A model generated the notes under the pieces. That model saw nothing but the letters and a program-made list of their open reading frames with translations. It was not told the DNA's origin and did no database searches. This document shows positions 60,726-64,000 of a stretch of DNA of 64,000 bases, piece by piece. How positions within the stretch are numbered: position 1 is the first letter of the stretch; each line of letters opens with the position of its first letter. The DNA is from Brevibacillus fortis (GTDB lineage Bacteria; Bacillota; Bacilli; Brevibacillales; Brevibacillaceae): positions 50,626-114,625 of the forward strand of contig NZ_PXZM01000033.1 of the NCBI RefSeq assembly GCF_003013395.1. The letters are read 5' to 3'. Both the position numbers and the translations under genes were made by a program.

Positions 60726-61955
60726 TCAAATGATAACTTGTGAAGATTTTTCACAGCTTTTTGTTTGATGTTGCCGCTGCTCCCATAAGTACTGGCCACG
60801 CTGATAGAACGGAAGCGCGATAAAGGTCAACAGCATGAGAGTGGCGAAGATGAGCGGCCCTTGTCCAAAGCCGAGTACCTGGAGCAGCACCCCGCCGATC
60901 CACGCACAAACACTCTGTCCAAGAAAGGCAAAACCGCTGGCGCCGTAATACGCTCCACGCAAATGCTGGGGAGCAATCTCTCCGATCAGGATATCTCCGA
61001 CGACAAAGCACAAGATTTCGCCAATCGTAAATACTACCATCGACACGGAGAGCCAAAACAAATCCGTAAATAGCCCAAAACCGAACAGCCCCAGCCCAAA
61101 CAATAGACAGCCCAGCTTCAACGCGGTCATTGATGAGTACCGCTTCATAAACTTGGCGAGCGGATATTGAAGTGCCAAAACAGAGATGGTATTCACTACA
61201 AATAAAAAGGAATACGCCTCTATTCGATCATGCCCAATGTACTGGGAGAGTGTGGTGTCCAGATGGGAGTAGGCACCAGCAACGAACAAATTCCCGAGCA
61301 ACAAGTAAAGAAACACTTTGTCCGTAAAAACAATGCGTGCCATCTGATTCATAGTGACCGGTTCAGCAACTACATCCTTCTTGAGCTGTTCTTTGAACAT
61401 GACCATAAATACCACCAATACAACTGCGTACACGGCAAAAATGATGGCCGTGATGAGGAATGGCAACAAGGATGTGCTCCCTGCACCCAGTTGCAAGCCG
61501 ATTAACGGACCGATTGCTCCACCCAGGTTAATCGCGAAATACCTAGCGTTGAAAACAGCTGCCCGCTGATCATCCGGCGTGACATCCGCCAGCAGGGCGC
61601 GGGCTGTCGGCTCAAATACGTTTCGAAAAAGACCGTTGCAAGCACTTAAAACAAAAAACATCCACGTCTCCGTCGCGAAAACGTATCCGATCAAGACGAT
61701 GCTCCAAGCTCCCATCGCAGTGATCATCACTGGATATCTGCCCAATCGGTCTGACAGTGCTCCCCCAGCAAAGCTGCTGATCGTTCCAACCAGCAAGCTG
61801 AGTGCCAGGATCGAGCCCACTATCGCCGGATCAATTCCTTTTACCTTTCCTAAATATATGCCCAAGAACGGAAGCGTCATAAAAAAGCCTGTGCGTGACA
61901 AAAATGTTCCGATAATGACACCCCATGCCACCGGATGAAATCTCATTCTCCCCAT
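60726..61955 (-). CDS. MFS transporter (12 transmembrane, sugar/drug efflux type)
   Basis: 409 residues with 12 hydrophobic segments and the MFS signature GGALSDRLGRYPVMI in the 2-3 loop, plus ALLADVTPDDQRAAVFNARY after helix four, typical of MdtH/SetA-like exporters. It is divergent from an SgrR-type regulator, an arrangement recalling sgrR-setA, in which the regulator controls a sugar efflux pump. The start could be 61955 or the internal ATG at 61946 (MRFHPVAWG); both have weak ribosome sites. Co-transcribed with the PEP-mutase family gene downstream. Confidence 0.88.
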   Translation of the reverse strand: MGRMRFHPVAWGVIIGTFLSRTGFFMTLPFLGIYLGKVKGIDPAIVGSILALSLLVGTISSFAGGALSDRLGRYPVMITAMGAWSIVLIGYVFATETWMFFVLSACNGLFRNVFEPTARALLADVTPDDQRAAVFNARYFAINLGGAIGPLIGLQLGAGSTSLLPFLITAIIFAVYAVVLVVFMVMFKEQLKKDVVAEPVTMNQMARIVFTDKVFLYLLLGNLFVAGAYSHLDTTLSQYIGHDRIEAYSFLFVVNTISVLALQYPLAKFMKRYSSMTALKLGCLLFGLGLFGFGLFTDLFWLSVSMVVFTIGEILCFVVGDILIGEIAPQHLRGAYYGASGFAFLGQSVCAWIGGVLLQVLGFGQGPLIFATLMLLTFIALPFYQRGQYLWEQRQHQTKSCEKSSQVII

Positions 61956-62094
61956 CTCTCTTTCTCATTCCCGTTTGTTATCTCTCGTGTTATCTTCAGT
62001 ATATGGAACTAGAAAAAGGGGAAAAAGGGTTCGGTTTGCACGAATCCGATCACCTTTTAGAGAATGCATTTTCATCTGAGAAATGGGGGCCTGC

Positions 62095-63948
62095 ATGGTT
62101 ACCGTTCTGCATTTTTTAGAGCTTCGTTCGTTTTTTCAACAAGAAGACATCGGGAAGCCGTTCCCTGTCACCATCGAAAAATTAGCTGGGATTTGGCATT
62201 GTACACCCCGCTACGCCAAGCTGATTGTCCGTAAACTAGCGGGGCTGAATTGGATCGAATGGAAGGCTGGACGCGGGCGAGGGAATGCCTCGCTCATGAC
62301 GCTTCATGCTGATTACGATGAGATCCTCCTCGCTGAGGTCAAGCTGCAAATAGACAAGGGCGACGTCAAAGAAGCAATGGAGCTCATGAATCGCTACGGC
62401 CAAGCAGCCGTCAAAGACCAGATCATGGATTGGCTTTCGGAAGGAATGGGCTTCTTACGCCAATCGGTATCGAACCGTTCCCAAGATATCATGCGCTTTC
62501 CCGTGTACCGCACGATTGTGACGCTGGACCCTGGCTTGGTTTACTACCACTTCGATGCACATCTGGCGGGACAAATTTTCAATACGCTCGTCCATTATGA
62601 TCAGAACAGTCGGTCTATTTTGCCCTCTATCGCCCACGCGTGGGAGAGCAGCCAAGATGCCACAGAATGGACCTTTTATTTGAAAAAGAACGTGCTTTTT
62701 CATCACGGACGGGAACTGACTGCTCATGATGTGGTTTTTTCCCTGAACCGGCTTCGCTTGCATCCAGACCAGTATGAAGCAAGCTGGATGTTTCGTGACA
62801 TAGAACAACTCATAGCCATTGACGACAGAACTGTGCGCATCCTGTTAAAAGAACCAAATTACTTGTTACTGCGGCTGTTGGCGACGATTCCTGCAAGCAT
62901 TGTTCCCGAGGAAATCGTGCGAAAGGATGAGGGAGTCTTCGGAGAAAAGCCAATTGGAACAGGGCCATTTCAACTGGTCCGTCTTGACGAGGGGATCTGT
63001 ATTCTAGAGGCATTTCCTGGCCATTTTCTTGGGAGACCTCAGTTAGATCGTGTGGAAATCTTGATCTTTCCCGAGTTGGACATGGGTCGCTTAAAAGAAC
63101 CAAACTGGGCGTCTGTCATGGTGTCACACGGTGTTCAGACGAAAGCACAAGCATTAAAAGAAGCAGTCATCCGAGACGCTCAGGATTGGTGTGATTTGGA
63201 GTCATTTTTTTCCTGCTGTAATTTGCTCGTCTTTAACCAATGGAAAAGCGGCCCGCACAATCACCTCAAATTCCGTCAGGCGCTTGATCAGCTAATCGAT
63301 CGGGATCAAATGATTGCCGATTTGGGTGGAGACCGCATTTACCCAGCAAAAGGGTTCCGCACGTATCACCCTGTTTTAAGGGAAGTGAGAGCAAGGGAAA
63401 ACGAGCAGCTCTGCCATGCTGAAATAATGTCCCTGCTACAGGAAAGCGGCTACCAGGGAGAAACGTTGCGTCTCGTGACGACACCCTACCATAAAGAAGA
63501 CGCGCTTTGGATTCAAGATCGATGCAGTTCTTACGGCATTCACATGGAAGTCGATGTGAGAGACCCGTCTGAATTCGCGAATCGCGATTGTTTACCCGAA
63601 CATGACTGTCAGTTGTTCGGAAATGTGTTCAGCAATGATCAAATAAGTGAGCTGGAGATGTACTTGCAAAAAAATTACTTTCTCCCCGCATTCGATGAAG
63701 CTTTGGCTCGGGCGATCAACAAGGAGATTTGTTTGACTTTGCAGGAGCCAGACAGACTTGCGAGGGAACACCATCTCGCCAAGATCGAGGTGATGATCAA
63801 GGAAAACGATGCTGTCTTGTATCTGGTTCAGAAAAAGACGCTTACGTTCTTTCACAAGTCTTTGCGAGGTGTGTCGATCAACTCATCGGGGTGGCTGGAC
63901 TTTCATAAGATCTGGTTTCAGCCGGAGGCTTTGCAGCAACAGTTGTGA
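62095..63948 (+). CDS. SgrR-family transcriptional regulator with solute-binding domain
   Basis: 617 residues from the ATG at 62095. Residues 1-115 form the SgrR N-terminal winged helix (VTVLHFLELRSFF, TIEKLAGIWHCTPRYAKLIV, LNWIEWKAGRGRGNAS). From ~155 a family-5 extracellular-solute-binding fold acts as a cytoplasmic sensor (HHGRELTAHDVVFSLNRLRL, EKPIGTGPFQL, FRQALDQLIDRDQMI). E. coli SgrR answers to sugar-phosphate stress; here the ligand is unknown. It likely controls the divergent MFS/PEP-mutase unit via the 127-base gap. An ATG at 62083 is an alternative start. No signal peptide, consistent with a DNA-binding role. Confidence 0.88.
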   Translation: MVTVLHFLELRSFFQQEDIGKPFPVTIEKLAGIWHCTPRYAKLIVRKLAGLNWIEWKAGRGRGNASLMTLHADYDEILLAEVKLQIDKGDVKEAMELMNRYGQAAVKDQIMDWLSEGMGFLRQSVSNRSQDIMRFPVYRTIVTLDPGLVYYHFDAHLAGQIFNTLVHYDQNSRSILPSIAHAWESSQDATEWTFYLKKNVLFHHGRELTAHDVVFSLNRLRLHPDQYEASWMFRDIEQLIAIDDRTVRILLKEPNYLLLRLLATIPASIVPEEIVRKDEGVFGEKPIGTGPFQLVRLDEGICILEAFPGHFLGRPQLDRVEILIFPELDMGRLKEPNWASVMVSHGVQTKAQALKEAVIRDAQDWCDLESFFSCCNLLVFNQWKSGPHNHLKFRQALDQLIDRDQMIADLGGDRIYPAKGFRTYHPVLREVRARENEQLCHAEIMSLLQESGYQGETLRLVTTPYHKEDALWIQDRCSSYGIHMEVDVRDPSEFANRDCLPEHDCQLFGNVFSNDQISELEMYLQKNYFLPAFDEALARAINKEICLTLQEPDRLAREHHLAKIEVMIKENDAVLYLVQKKTLTFFHKSLRGVSINSSGWLDFHKIWFQPEALQQQL

Positions 63949-64000
63949 AAAAAAGGGGGGGGAGGGGGAAGAAGTGCATTTCCAGTCTACGCTTCGGCCT

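Overview
The window looks like chromosomal DNA of a Gram-positive Bacillales bacterium, most likely Brevibacillus or a close Paenibacillaceae relative. The reasons are strong AGGAGG-type ribosome sites, frequent TTG/GTG starts, Fur boxes of the Bacillus type, an SgrR-like regulator beside an MFS exporter, and a thiazoline siderophore locus. The genus is an inference. No rRNA, tRNA, CRISPR array or insertion sequence was seen.

Region 1 (1-2.9 kb) is ordinary chromosome: the 5' part of a ribokinase gene, endonuclease V, a DUF2185-like protein and an alpha/beta hydrolase. Region 2 (2.9-26.4 kb) is an iron-regulated nonribosomal siderophore locus. A fused salicyl-AMP ligase/salicylate synthase makes and activates the starter. 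A 3023-residue synthetase (ArCP-Cy-A-PCP-Cy-A-PCP) and a 1624-residue synthetase (Cy-A-PCP-TE) supply three cysteine-type modules. A thiazolinyl-imine reductase fused to a methyltransferase and a saccharopine-dehydrogenase-like reductase tailor the chain. A type II thioesterase and an Sfp phosphopantetheinyl transferase follow in their own Fur-controlled operon, and a third Fur box precedes an ECF transporter S component. The predicted product is a salicyl-tri-cysteine thiazoline/thiazolidine of the ulbactin/pyochelin/yersiniabactin kind.

Region 3 (26.4-59.9 kb) is the most interesting part. It encodes what I read as a type VI secretion-like contractile injection apparatus of a monoderm bacterium. 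In transcription order it has a 722-residue protein that reads as a TssB-TssC sheath fusion, an Hcp-like tube protein, a J-domain protein, two FHA proteins, a PP2C phosphatase, a membrane-anchored degenerate PP2C with an extracellular helical repeat and Pro/Gln/Asn-rich tail, two candidate baseplate proteins, a large Hsp70-type ATPase, a TssK-like protein, DUF1795-like adaptors, VgrG spikes, pentapeptide-repeat proteins and a DUF4280 PAAR-like tip. A divergent von Willebrand A membrane protein and a Ser/Thr kinase complete a threonine-phosphorylation module like PpkA/PppA/Fha. No ClpV, TssJ/L/M or TssE is visible. The Hsp70/J pair may replace ClpV, and single-pass membrane proteins may replace the diderm membrane complex.

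The effector end of this cluster (27-39 kb) carries a VgrG fused to a nuclease-like toxin with an AT-rich pentapeptide gene as probable immunity, an N-terminally broken Rhs protein with an ADP-ribosyltransferase-like tip and its immunity gene, fragments of further immunity genes, and a second VgrG/pentapeptide/adaptor cassette. Region 4 (59.9-64 kb) is unrelated chromosome: a PEP-mutase/isocitrate-lyase family enzyme, an MFS transporter and a divergent SgrR-type regulator.
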